Positions 39,701 to 47,405 of a stretch of 48,687 nt of DNA are shown here, one piece after another. The notes below the pieces were generated by a model that made no database searches, was not told the origin of the DNA, and saw only the letters and a program-made list of their open reading frames with translations. The DNA is taken from positions 1 to 48,687 of the forward strand of contig CAZVEV010000008.1 of assembly GCA_964625865.1 (NCBI GenBank), written 5' to 3'. A program made the translations under genes and the position numbers. Source of the stretch: CAZVEV01 sp964625865 (lineage in GTDB: Bacteria > Planctomycetota > Phycisphaerae > SM23-33). Numbering within the stretch: the stretch's first letter is position 1; the number at the start of each line of letters is the position of its first letter.

Positions 39701-41747
39701 GTTCAACTTCGGCGGCGTCCGGGCCGGGTGCTTCATCAACGCCATCGCGGCCGCCGGGCTCGTGCTGGCCCCGCCCTCTGACGCCGCCTGCACCTGCTCG
39801 TACAGCTTCCGCACAACGGTGGCGCTGGCCCCGGCCGAGACACGCAGCGACTGGTCGATCTTCTACGATGCCCTGCCGACGACGGCCGTCCGGCGCGCCA
39901 GGTTCAACCTCGGCGCCCCGGGCGACCGGCGCGACAGGGGCGGAACGATGTGGCTGGCCATGCCGCGGCCGGCGACCCTGCGCAGGCGAAAAGAGGTCGA
40001 CGCGCCGTTCAGGTTCACCCTGTTCGACGGCTGCGGCGCATACCAGTTCAGCGACGGCAACCGGATCGAAGGCACCGAGACGCCCTGGCTGTACGCCAGC
40101 GGACTTCGGGGCCTGCAGAAGGCCGAGATCGATCTGCACGTTCTCGACGCGGGCCTGGCGGCCTGGGCGACGACGCAGGGCGCAAGCCCCCCCGCCGACG
40201 CCAAGGGCGACACGTACAAGCGTGTCCCGATGGGCGGCGGGGCGACGGCAGTCCTGCGTCACGACAAGGAGAACCTGTACGTCACGTGCACGCGTCCGGC
40301 TGTCGCGGGGGCCGACGGCAAGCCCAGGCCGTGGCGGACCGGCATTACCGACGACGACGGGCCGGTCTGGAAGGACGACTCGTTCGAGGTGTACTTCAGC
40401 ACCGTGCCCGAGCGGCGCCAGCCCCACGCGACCCGTTGCCTCCATCTCGGCGTGGGGGCGACCGGCGCGAGGTACGACGCACTGTGGACCCATGCGCGGC
40501 TGGTCTGGCCCGTTCGCGAGATTCCCCGTCTGACTGATATCACCGTCGATGGACAGGCCGACGACTGGAAGGATCGCGGCCTGAAGGTCCAATCCCTGAC
40601 CGGCAAGCACGGGGGAAGATACGGCCTGATGCGGCAGGCCGAGAACTTCGACCAGGCCCTCCGCGTCGGCTGGAACGACCAGGGCCTGCTCGTCCTCGTG
40701 GAGGTCACCGATGACGTGGCCTTTGAGGCCCGCAGCGCCTCGCAATTGTGGACCGGCGACGCGTTCGGCATGCTGGTGACGGGCAAGATCGGCGGGCGCG
40801 AGAGCTACCACCTGGTCGTCTCTCCCGGGACAGACGCCAAGTTCCCCAAGCCCAGGATCCGCCTGTATGACTACCGCAAGGACCGCCGGGTCAAGCTGGC
40901 CAGCACGGTGATGTGCAGGAAGACCGAAGACGGCTATGTCGCGGAAGTGCTCCTGCCCTGGAAGAACTTGAAAATCAAGCCCAAGGCCGGACTCCAGGTC
41001 GGCCTGCAGATGTTCCTCAGCGATGCCGACGGCAAGGGCAAGGGCGATCTGTTCGAAGTCGCGTGGCACGCGGGGGGACATCCGAAGTCGAACCCCCGCG
41101 CTTTCCAGCCCCTGCGACTGGGCGAGAAGGCGGGCAAGGCGATCGTCTTCAGACGAAGCGGCCAGCCGGACAAGACCGGCCTGCTGCCCGCCGCCGAGCC
41201 CTATCCCATGCCGATCCAGGTCACGTCCCTCGGGGCCACGGGCGAGGACCCGGCGTACAAAGGCCCGTGGACGTCAGCCGTCCGCGCCGAGGCCAACGAG
41301 TTGTCCGCCGAATTGACCATCCCTTGGAAGATGCTCGCCGACGCCGGCCTTAAGGCGGACAAGCTCATGGTCGACGTCACCACGCGAGGTCCGCTGCGCA
41401 GTCCGCCGCGCCCGAGCAAGGTCTTCCGGAAACTCGTCCTCGCCCCGGTCGAAGCGGTCCTGCCCAAACGCGTGACGCTGCGTTTGCACTTCATCGAACA
41501 CGACAACGTCACACCCGGCCAGAGGGTCTTCGACGTCAAGGTCCAGGGCAAGGTGATGATCGAGGCCCTCGACGTGATCGCCGCTGCCGGCGGGACCAAC
41601 CGCCCGCTGGTCAAGGAGTTGACCGGCATTGACGCGACGCGGAATCTGACGGTTGAACTGGTGCCCAGGACCAAGGCCGTCACGCCGTCAACCGCTCCCA
41701 TCATCAGTGCCATCGAACTGACCGCCGATGCGGTGGCCCCGAAGTAG
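36735..41747 (+). CDS. Giant exported fusion: two PQQ propellers, Rossmann/SAM-like domain, CBM9/DOMON and malectin-like domains
   Basis: A 1670-aa protein with a signal peptide (ALVALCVALACGGARG, about residues 13-28). Order: PQQ propeller 1 (about 35-445; DLKTGRQRWAFFTGGPVR, IAAKTGKVLWQDKVTG), a Rossmann fold with the SAM-motif-I-like LAIGAGNGQ (about 492-500), propeller 2 (about 680-1120; GPSPLCVDGRMIVIG, DTRTGRAVWRTSEG), two CBM9/DOMON-like domains (WKDDSFEVYF; ITVDGQADDWKDRGL, about 1150-1460), a third related segment and a malectin-like end (RVTLRLHFIEHDNVTPGQRV, about 1575-1665). No enzymatic activity can be assigned. A SAM-binding domain in an exported protein is puzzling. The ATG at 36735 has GGAAAGGA upstream. 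A 9-bp hairpin at 36653-36675 lies in the leader. Confidence 0.8.
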   Translation: MTDRSQHGKGCALVALCVALACGGARGGDWPTHRHDLSRSGVTKETLADTLALQWRHEAAHRPRPAWPEPGRELNRLAFDYAYNVTVAGGMVYFGSSADHKVYAIDLKTGRQRWAFFTGGPVRFAPTLADGRLFVGSDDGWLYCLAPDDGRLLWRFRGGPRREMILGNEQMVSRWPLRTGAGVERGTVFFTAGMWPSEGVHVWALEAETGKVQWHNDTSGTRYVAQPHPTAYAMTGVAPQGYLLAGDGQVFVPTGRSTPAAYHSESGKLEYYRSAPTSWSNRWGGSWNMLAGGKLFSWRCHHGPDIPVALGEYQPHKDDGIVVFDAKTGKELREVPGTLDVVIDPDTQTLYASGSGKIRAYDVAAWLKGGKGLKARWESPHTRTYAMILAGKTLVVGGSDTVTAIAAKTGKVLWQDKVTGQVRDLAAADGRLLASTTAGHILCYGPKPTATPPVVSSTRRSSPLDSHGPDHRAAKTARRILDQTGKTDGYCLAIGAGNGQVLYHLAKQSNLRIWCIERDGEKVAAAREALDAAGLYGVRITIHHGRLGDPIYPQFLADLVISADATGRALASLPADEVYRAIRPSGGCAYLPAEGFPGGRAGITAWLRAGKVPDAEIAHVGPTVRVERAALSGAGDWTHQYATAAKPGSSFDTLARLPLRPLWFGRPGPMTLVTRHWGGPSPLCVDGRMIVIGQDHLTAVDAYNGRPLWRRTFKGAGWYPVRSRGSGAAADSDSVYLVQGARCIRLDIATGQTRQVYAPPLALAGEPTKGTSPVAWSYLSVTDDGVLGALGTRRTSGCFFALTKDGATRWVYPAAGAVGHNGVAVGAGRIFLLDAPDSAAVARARKRGKKIALKPAVVALDTRTGRAVWRTSEGLADHYALWLADGVLVAQGSNGIIGYDAKTGKTLYTRKARVRKYPVIVGKTIYVEPLAFDLHTGEPKQRTNPFTGEKTKWSFTRSYGCGALSAGQNLLMFRSGTLGFYDLAGDGGVFNFGGVRAGCFINAIAAAGLVLAPPSDAACTCSYSFRTTVALAPAETRSDWSIFYDALPTTAVRRARFNLGAPGDRRDRGGTMWLAMPRPATLRRRKEVDAPFRFTLFDGCGAYQFSDGNRIEGTETPWLYASGLRGLQKAEIDLHVLDAGLAAWATTQGASPPADAKGDTYKRVPMGGGATAVLRHDKENLYVTCTRPAVAGADGKPRPWRTGITDDDGPVWKDDSFEVYFSTVPERRQPHATRCLHLGVGATGARYDALWTHARLVWPVREIPRLTDITVDGQADDWKDRGLKVQSLTGKHGGRYGLMRQAENFDQALRVGWNDQGLLVLVEVTDDVAFEARSASQLWTGDAFGMLVTGKIGGRESYHLVVSPGTDAKFPKPRIRLYDYRKDRRVKLASTVMCRKTEDGYVAEVLLPWKNLKIKPKAGLQVGLQMFLSDADGKGKGDLFEVAWHAGGHPKSNPRAFQPLRLGEKAGKAIVFRRSGQPDKTGLLPAAEPYPMPIQVTSLGATGEDPAYKGPWTSAVRAEANELSAELTIPWKMLADAGLKADKLMVDVTTRGPLRSPPRPSKVFRKLVLAPVEAVLPKRVTLRLHFIEHDNVTPGQRVFDVKVQGKVMIEALDVIAAAGGTNRPLVKELTGIDATRNLTVELVPRTKAVTPSTAPIISAIELTADAVAPK

Positions 41748-41890
41748 CCCGCCGTGCGCCGAGGCCGCTCCTGAATCGTATGCTCCCCGTGCAGGCGTCT
41801 GACGTCTGTGATGGTCCATGAAGGCGCAGGTGGGTGTGCGCGACGGTCGCGCCGGGCCTGCGTCGGGTCCTCTGGGTCAGAGGTGACATC

Positions 41891-42124
41891 ATGAAGGGAC
41901 TCCTCACGCTTGCCGTGATGGGGATGATCCTCATGCCGATCGGCGGTGTCCGGGCAACCGGGTCCATCGCCGAGGCGGCCCCCGCGGTAACGGCGCCACC
42001 GGTAGCGAATCCGTGGCTGGTCTCCCCGGTCAGGCTCGTGGTCGTCAGTGTGGTGCTTCTGGCGGCGTCGTGGCTCAACCGCTACCACAGGCGCCAACTG
42101 CACCCCGAGGGCTGCAGGACGTAA
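41891..42124 (+). CDS. Small predicted membrane protein
   Basis: A 77-aa protein: a Sec-like N-terminus (MKGLLTLAVMGMILMPIGGV, possible cleavage after VRA), a Pro/Ala-rich middle, a single transmembrane helix (VRLVVVSVVLLAASWL, about 48-63) and a basic tail (NRYHRRQLHPEGCRT). I do not recognise a family. The ATG at 41891 has AGAGGT 8 nt upstream. It lies between the giant fusion gene and the promoter of the anti-sigma kinase. Confidence 0.55.
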   Translation: MKGLLTLAVMGMILMPIGGVRATGSIAEAAPAVTAPPVANPWLVSPVRLVVVSVVLLAASWLNRYHRRQLHPEGCRT

Positions 42125-42165
42125 CCCGCCTGATAATTGCGACCCGTGCCGATTGGTATATCCCG

Positions 42166-42193
42166 TTGCAAGCACGTTGTCGGGGGCTATAAT
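42166..42193 (+). promoter_or_regulatory. Promoter of the anti-sigma kinase/STAS operon
   Basis: TTGCAA (42166-42171), 16-bp spacer, consensus TATAAT (42188-42193). A 7-bp hairpin, GCGGGTC/GACCCGC (42211-42231), lies in the leader of about 58 nt before the ATG at 42258. Confidence 0.6.
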
Positions 42194-42257
42194 CATCTTC
42201 AGACCAGACTGCGGGTCTCAGGGCGACCCGCGGCGTGACAGGGAAAGGCCTTGCAGC

Positions 42258-42725
42258 ATGGATCTGATCCCGCGCAAGCCCATCGAACTTCGGTTCCGTT
42301 CGACGCCGGCCCATCTGCCGGTGGTGCGGGCGGCGATCGAGAAGATATGCGAGTTGCTCGGCATGGACGACGACACGACCGGCGGGGTGGTCCTCAGCGT
42401 CGACGAGGCCATGACCAACATTATCAAGCACGCCTACAAGGGCGACCATGACGAGCCGATCGACGTGACGCTGCGCCCGATCGGTGAGCCGGACCCCCAC
42501 GCCCTGGAGATTACCCTGGCCGACCGCGGCCAGTACGTGGACCCCTCGAAGATCCAGTCCCGCAACCTGGACGACGTGCGTCCCGGAGGCCTGGGCGTGC
42601 ACATCATCACCAAGTGCATGGACGACGTCTCCTACGCACCGCGCGAGGGCGGCGGGACCGTTCTGACGATGACCAAGACCCTCCAGCCGACCGAGGCGGA
42701 GCAGAGCAAGGACCTATCGCCATGA
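42258..42725 (+). CDS. Anti-sigma factor serine/threonine-protein kinase (RsbW/SpoIIAB type)
   Basis: A 155-aa cytoplasmic GHKL ATPase-fold kinase. The N box is SVDEAMTNIIKHAYKG (E50, N54, H58), the G1 box is around LADRGQYVDPSK and the G2 box is PGGLGVHIITKCMDDV. Kinases of this family bind a sigma factor or other target and phosphorylate a STAS antagonist; the STAS partner is encoded immediately downstream with a 4-nt ATGA overlap, so the two form a partner-switching pair. No sigma factor is nearby, so the regulated target lies elsewhere. The ATG at 42258 is favoured over longer readings because the protein starts normally there. Confidence 0.88.
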   Translation: MDLIPRKPIELRFRSTPAHLPVVRAAIEKICELLGMDDDTTGGVVLSVDEAMTNIIKHAYKGDHDEPIDVTLRPIGEPDPHALEITLADRGQYVDPSKIQSRNLDDVRPGGLGVHIITKCMDDVSYAPREGGGTVLTMTKTLQPTEAEQSKDLSP

Positions 42726-43072
42726 GTAACCAACCAGCAAACAGCCCGGTAACGGGCGTACGGTGGCAGGAACGGATTGCGATCGTTGACGTCGCGGGCG
42801 ACATCGACCTGAACCGCAGCCTGGACTTCCAGAAGTCGCTGCTGGCCGTGCTGGACGACCGCCCGTCGCGCATCATCGTCAACCTCAGCGGCGTGCCCTA
42901 CATGGACTCCTCGGGCGTCGCCTCCCTGGTTAAACTGCTCTCGCGTGCGCGCAAGAGCGGGTGTCAGTTGTCCCTCGTGGGCCTGACGCCGCGCGTCAAG
43001 AGCCTCTTCGAGATCACGCGACTGGACATCGTGTTCAACATCTCCCCCACCGAGAAAGACGCCCTGGCCTGA
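42722..43072 (+). CDS. Anti-sigma factor antagonist (STAS domain)
   Basis: A 116-aa single STAS domain, SpoIIAA/RsbV type. The phospho-acceptor segment is MDSSGVASL (D62-S63-S64-G65); in SpoIIAA the second Ser of DSSG is phosphorylated by the partner kinase. The ATG overlaps the stop of the kinase gene, giving tight translational coupling. It acts as the switch that releases the target from the kinase when dephosphorylated; the phosphatase is not in the window. Confidence 0.9.
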   Translation: MSNQPANSPVTGVRWQERIAIVDVAGDIDLNRSLDFQKSLLAVLDDRPSRIIVNLSGVPYMDSSGVASLVKLLSRARKSGCQLSLVGLTPRVKSLFEITRLDIVFNISPTEKDALA

Positions 43073-43145
43073 CCGCCGGGGGCGTGTCGATCGTCCGGCC
43101 CCGCGGCATGGGGAGCCGGCGAGGTCGGCAGGAAAGGGCCTCGCC

Positions 43146-44228
43146 ATGATCCTGGGCGTTCCGTGTGAGACCAAGACCGATGAATACCGGGTAGCCCTGC
43201 TGCCGGTAGGCGCCGAACTGCTCGCCGCGGACGGACACACCGTGCTCGTCCAGGCCGGCGCGGGCAGGGGCAGCGGATTCGAAGACGCCGAATACGCCGC
43301 CGCCGGCGCCGAACTGGTCCCGGAAGCCGACGACCTGTTCGCCCGGGCCGAGATGATCGTCAAGGTCAAGGAACCTCAGGGGGCCGAGATCGATCTCCTG
43401 CGAGCCGACCAGATTGTCTTCACGTACTTCCACTTCGCCGCCTCGCACGAACTGACCGAAGGCTGTCTTGCCTCGGGCATCACGGCCGTCGCGTACGAAA
43501 CACTCCGCGACGCCAACGGGCGCCTGCCGCTGCTGGTGCCCATGAGCGAGGTCGCGGGCAAGATGTCCGTCCAGGAAGGCGCCAAGTACCTCGAGAAGCC
43601 CATGATGGGACGCGGTATCCTGCTGGGCGGCGTGGCGGGGGTGGCCCCCGCGCGCGTGCTGATCCTTGGCGGCGGGGTGGTGGGCACGGCCGCGGCACGC
43701 GTGGCGGCAGGCATGGGCGCCGACGTGGTCATCATGGACATCGACCTGAATCGCCTTCGCACGCTCGAAGACATCATGCCCGCCAACGTTCGAGGCCTCT
43801 ACTGCGACCCGCACGCGGTACGGACCGAAGCGGCCCGTGCGGACCTGGTGATCGGCGCGGTGCTGATCCCCGGCGCGCGGGCGCCGCAACTGCTGGACCA
43901 GAGCGTCGTCAGGACGATGAATCCCGGCGCGGTGATCGTGGACGTGTGCATCGACCAGGGCGGATGCATCGCCACCAGCCGCCCCACCACCCACAGCGAT
44001 CCGACGTACATCGTCGACGGCGTGGTGCACTACGGGGTGACGAACATGCCCGGCGCGGTCGGCCGCACCAGCACGCAGGCCCTGTGCAACGCCACCGGCC
44101 CCTACGTGCGTCAACTCGCCCGCCTCGGCGCCGAGGCCTTCGCCGCCCAATCCGAGGGCCACGCCGCCGCCATCAACATGCGCAACGGACAGATCACCAA
44201 CCCCGCCGTCGCCGAGGCGTTCGCCTGA
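43146..44228 (+). CDS. ald: Alanine dehydrogenase
   Basis: NAD-dependent L-alanine dehydrogenase (alanine + NAD + water to pyruvate + ammonia + NADH), 360 aa, the normal length. Visible signatures: ETKTDEYRVALLPVGAELL at the N-terminus, EMIVKVKEPQ with the substrate-site Lys, FTYFHFAASHEL with the catalytic His, and the Rossmann motif ILGGGVVGTAAARVAAGMGA followed by an acidic VIMD. The ending block VTNMPGAVGRTSTQALCNAT is typical. Start ATG at 43146 has AGGAAAGGG upstream. It converges with ilvN. Confidence 0.95.
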   Translation: MILGVPCETKTDEYRVALLPVGAELLAADGHTVLVQAGAGRGSGFEDAEYAAAGAELVPEADDLFARAEMIVKVKEPQGAEIDLLRADQIVFTYFHFAASHELTEGCLASGITAVAYETLRDANGRLPLLVPMSEVAGKMSVQEGAKYLEKPMMGRGILLGGVAGVAPARVLILGGGVVGTAAARVAAGMGADVVIMDIDLNRLRTLEDIMPANVRGLYCDPHAVRTEAARADLVIGAVLIPGARAPQLLDQSVVRTMNPGAVIVDVCIDQGGCIATSRPTTHSDPTYIVDGVVHYGVTNMPGAVGRTSTQALCNATGPYVRQLARLGAEAFAAQSEGHAAAINMRNGQITNPAVAEAFA

Positions 44229-44382
44229 GACTGCGAATGTGTGTTGTCCTGCATCGCGCGGGATTGCAGCGCGCACTGCGCGATGACGCCGGGGATCACT
44301 CGCTCGAACGCCCCGCGTTCGTCGTTTGACGGCGCATCGTGTCCTCGGTGCACCAGTTGACCGCTCGCGGTTTCGCGCGTCG

Positions 44383-44868
44383 TTACCCCTGATGTTTCCC
44401 GCGCTGCATCGCGATAACGCCGGTCCGCGCGAGTTCCTTGATGCCGTACGGGCGCACCAGTTCGACGAACGCCTCGACCTTCTCTTCCGTGCCCGCCAGT
44501 TCGACCACGACGCTCGACGGCGCCACGTCCACCACGCGCCCGCGGAACAGGTCGGCGACCTGGATCACCTCGGCCCGCTTGGCCGGCGGGACGTGAATGC
44601 GTATGAGCATCAGGTCGCGCTCGACGCACGCGGTGTTCTGGAAATCGCGTATCTTGACCACCGGAACAACCTTGCCCAACTGCTTGCGCACCTGTTCCAG
44701 CACGCGGTCATCGCCGACAACCACTATCGTCATGCGGCTCAGGGCCGGATCCTCGGTCCGCCCGACCACGAGCGAGTCGATGTTGAACCCCCGCGCCGCG
44801 AACATCCCCGCCACGTGGGCCAGGACGCCCGGCTGATTCTCCACCAGTGCGCTGATAACGTGTTTCAT
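44383..44868 (-). CDS. ilvN: Acetolactate synthase small (regulatory) subunit
   Basis: A 161-aa regulatory subunit of acetohydroxyacid synthase, which binds valine through an ACT domain and controls the catalytic subunit. The ACT domain is MKHVISALVENQPGVLAHVA at the start, with GFNIDSLVVGRTEDPALSRM. The C-terminal domain contains LMLIRIHVPPAKRAEV. Start at 44868 (GGAG about 7 nt upstream). It lies 59 nt downstream of ilvB in the standard ilvBN order; ilvC does not follow here. A long overlapping frame on the same strand is only a shadow of ilvB. Confidence 0.94.
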   Translation of the reverse strand: MKHVISALVENQPGVLAHVAGMFAARGFNIDSLVVGRTEDPALSRMTIVVVGDDRVLEQVRKQLGKVVPVVKIRDFQNTACVERDLMLIRIHVPPAKRAEVIQVADLFRGRVVDVAPSSVVVELAGTEEKVEAFVELVRPYGIKELARTGVIAMQRGKHQG

Positions 44869-44927
44869 CGTCACTCTCCAATCGCCGCCCGGACTGCCGC
44901 CCGCACGGCGCGTTGTCTCTGTCTGTC

Positions 44928-46643
44928 TTACGCCAACTTGCCCAGGTCCATCTCGTGGAGGCTCTTGCCCGCCGCCACCATCGGGTAGACGTTCTCTTCC
45001 GGCTCGACCTTCACGTCCAGGACCACAGGCCCCTCGTGCGTCAGCGTCTCGTGTATTCCGTCGGCCAGTTCCGACCGCTCGCTGACGGTCACCGCGTGGG
45101 CGCCGAAGCCGCGAGCAATGGCCCCGAAGTCCGGACACTCGTGGTCCACCGCCGAGTAGCGATGGTTGTAGAACATCTCCTGCCACTGGCGCACCATGCC
45201 CAGGTACCCGTTGTCGAGCACGACGAACTTGACCGGCTGATTGTGCTGCACCGCCGTGATCACCTCGATCATCGTCATCGAAAAACTGCCGTCGCCGTCG
45301 ATGTCGATCACCGTCTTTCCCGGATTGCCGAACTGCGCCCCGATCGCCGCCGGACAGCCGAAGCCCATCGTTCCCAGCCCGCCGGAGGTGATGATCTGCC
45401 TCGGCCTCTTCCATCCGTAGAACTGGGCGGCCCACATCTGGTGCTGCCCCACCCCGGTGGCCACGATCGCGTCGTGATCGGTCATCTTGCCCAGCAGGTC
45501 GATGACCTCCTGCGGCTTGACGTGCCCTTCGGCAGTGTAGCGCAGGGGATACTCGGCCTTCCATGCGCGGATCCGTTCCAGCCAGGGCGAGCGGTCGGGC
45601 GCTTCGATGAACTCCACGAGTCTGGCCAGGATGCCCTTGGCATCGCCCACGACGGGGATGTCCACCTGCACGTTCTTCGAGATCGACGCCGGGTCGATGT
45701 CGATGTGAATGATCTTCGCATGCGGCGCGAACGTCTCGAGGTTGCCCGTAACGCGGTCGTCGAAGCGCGCGCCGACGGCGATGAGACAGTCGCATTCCTG
45801 GACGGCGTAATTCGCCGTCGCCGATCCGTGCATGCCGAGCATCTGCAGCGACAACTCGTCGGCCTCGTCAACCGTGCCCAGCGCCATCAGCGTCGTGGTC
45901 ACCGGCAGCTTGCCTTTGGCGGCCACCGCGCGAAGCTCGTCGGTGGCTTCGGCAATCACCACGCCCCCGCCGACGTACAGCACGGGGCGCTGCGAGGCGT
46001 TGATCGCCTCGGCGGCGGCCTTGATCTGGCGAACGTGCCCTTCCGTGCGCGGCTTGTAACCGGGCAGGCGCAGCGCAAGGTCCGGCTCGGCGGCCAGGCG
46101 GGCGACGGTGGCGTCGACGGCGATGTCGACGACAACCGGGCCGGGTCGGCCGGTGCGGGCAATATGAAACGCTTCCTTGATCGTCCGCCCGAGGTCTTCC
46201 ACGCGAGTGACCAGGAAGTTGTGCTTCGTGATCGGGCGGGTCACACCGGTCACGTCGGCTTCCTGGAACGCGTCGTTGCCGATCAGCGAACTGCGGACCT
46301 GGCCGGTGAAGGCCACCAGAGGCACCGAGTCCATGTTCGCCGTCGCCAGCCCCGTCACCAGGTTCAGCGCGCCGGGGCCTGAGGTGGCGATGACCGCCCC
46401 CGTCCGTCCCGTCGACCGGGCGTACGCGTCAGCCATGTGACACGCGCCCTGCTCGTGACGCGTGAGCACGAACTCGATGGGCGAGTCGTACAGGACGTCG
46501 AAAATAGGAAGGACCACCCCGCCGGGGAAGCCGAATAGAATCTCGACGCCCTCGTCGAGAAGCATCTGGTTGAAGACCTCGGCCCCGCTTTGTCCGAGCA
46601 GGGGTCCGCTGCGTGCTGCGGCATCATCATTTGTCTGAGTCAT
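44928..46643 (-). CDS. ilvB: Acetolactate synthase large (catalytic) subunit
   Basis: Catalytic subunit of acetohydroxyacid synthase, 571 aa, a thiamine-diphosphate enzyme that condenses two pyruvates (or pyruvate and 2-ketobutyrate) at the head of branched-chain amino-acid synthesis. The catalytic Glu64 is in TRHEQGACHMADAYAR. The thiamine-diphosphate/Mg motif is GDGSFSMTMIEVITAVQHNQ. The FAD/central domain has SGPGALNLVTGLATANMD. It begins with MTQTNDDAAARSG and the ATG at 46643; a possible -10 TATACT lies at 46674-46679, while a better promoter is 270 nt upstream. Confidence 0.96.
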   Translation of the reverse strand: MTQTNDDAAARSGPLLGQSGAEVFNQMLLDEGVEILFGFPGGVVLPIFDVLYDSPIEFVLTRHEQGACHMADAYARSTGRTGAVIATSGPGALNLVTGLATANMDSVPLVAFTGQVRSSLIGNDAFQEADVTGVTRPITKHNFLVTRVEDLGRTIKEAFHIARTGRPGPVVVDIAVDATVARLAAEPDLALRLPGYKPRTEGHVRQIKAAAEAINASQRPVLYVGGGVVIAEATDELRAVAAKGKLPVTTTLMALGTVDEADELSLQMLGMHGSATANYAVQECDCLIAVGARFDDRVTGNLETFAPHAKIIHIDIDPASISKNVQVDIPVVGDAKGILARLVEFIEAPDRSPWLERIRAWKAEYPLRYTAEGHVKPQEVIDLLGKMTDHDAIVATGVGQHQMWAAQFYGWKRPRQIITSGGLGTMGFGCPAAIGAQFGNPGKTVIDIDGDGSFSMTMIEVITAVQHNQPVKFVVLDNGYLGMVRQWQEMFYNHRYSAVDHECPDFGAIARGFGAHAVTVSERSELADGIHETLTHEGPVVLDVKVEPEENVYPMVAAGKSLHEMDLGKLA

Positions 46644-46751
46644 GGCATGCGCCCTTTAGTCTGTTGTCGCAAGAGTATAGTCGTCGTCGCCGCACCGAGA
46701 TAGGGCAAAAACACCGGAATCCACACAGGGAGACGTTCGTGGGGAGGGTGT

Positions 46752-46913
46752 CGGCCCGCGGGCCGGCTGGCATCTGGATCGGCCGCTACGCGCCTAGTGC
46801 GACAGCGGCCTGGCGTACAATGACCACGCGCAGGGCTGACAGCGCAAGAACCGCCCGCCCCGTGGGGAGGCTCTTCCGCTCGACACGTTGCAGTCTCTGG
46901 CCGTTCATTGTAC
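46752..46913 (-). ncRNA. Structured 5' leader of ilvBN (candidate)
   Basis: The predicted leader from the promoter at 46919-46947 to ilvB (about 270 nt) is rich in potential helices. A perfect 9-bp long-range pair, GTACAATGA with TCATTGTAC (46815-46823 and 46905-46913), closes a 99-nt domain that starts at the predicted 5' end. A hairpin at 46781-46810 pairs GGCCGCT with AGCGGCC, and there is a 14-nt palindrome CGGCCCGCGGGCCG at 46752-46765. No leader peptide rich in Val/Leu/Ile and no T-box signature is seen. It could be a regulatory leader or a small RNA; function is inference. Confidence 0.35.
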
Positions 46914-46918
46914 CTGTC

Positions 46919-46947
46919 ATCGTACACCCGCGGTCTCGGCATGTCAA
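46919..46947 (-). promoter_or_regulatory. Sigma-70-type promoter upstream of ilvBN
   Basis: Consensus TTGACA (46942-46947), 17-bp spacer, TACGAT (46919-46924). The predicted start of transcription is near 46912, so the transcript would carry about 270 nt before the ilvB ATG. Confidence 0.55.
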
Positions 46948-47405
46948 GTCACATCTGGCTCGACGGGCGGCCAGACACGCAGGCCGTCCCCTGGCCGCCT
47001 GCCGGAGGCGAAAACGACCTGCCACCCGCCTTGGCGCCTGATCGTCGCTTAGGCCGCCTCCTGACGCCCGCCAGAGGGTCCGGCTGGGATCGGAGACGCT
47101 GCGGGGCGCCCGGAACCACTCCCACTGACGACTGGTCGCCCCTTTCCACAGCATCTGCGGATTCTGTAAAGCACGATGATAAATCCGTGCATTGCTGGCC
47201 TGTTTATCCTATAATTCCCACCTAGCCGGTTATGGATGCTGTCGGACGTACCGAAACAATCGGGCCGACAGGTCTGCCGGGCGGCGCTGGAATTGACAAA
47301 GGATTCCAGTCGAGAACGCCGATGGGTCTGATAGGTAAACGGTTTACCTCATGCTTCAGGTCGACCAGAATATTCTGTAACACCATATGAAGTCTGGAGT
47401 TGCAA
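46948..47405 (+). promoter_or_regulatory. Upstream region of the HTH-receiver gene with -10 box and operator-like palindrome
   Basis: No gene is supported in this 458-nt stretch. It holds a consensus -10 box TATAAT at 47210-47215 (no good -35) and a 7-bp inverted repeat CTGTCGG/CCGACAG at 47239-47271. It also holds a perfect operator-like palindrome, AGGTAAAC-G-GTTTACCT, at 47333-47349, about 57 nt before the ATG of the regulator. The palindrome could be the binding site of that regulator (autoregulation), which is inference. Confidence 0.4.

Noticed and set aside
44383..45795. A 470-codon frame read as one protein ending in ilvN
   Set aside because: Its first two thirds are an out-of-frame shadow of ilvB; only the last 161 codons, starting at the ATG at 44868, are the real ilvN.
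46640..47225. Several short frames on both strands upstream of ilvB
   Set aside because: Low-complexity Arg/Pro/Gly content, no start signals and no similarity to known proteins; the region behaves as a non-coding leader and spacer.
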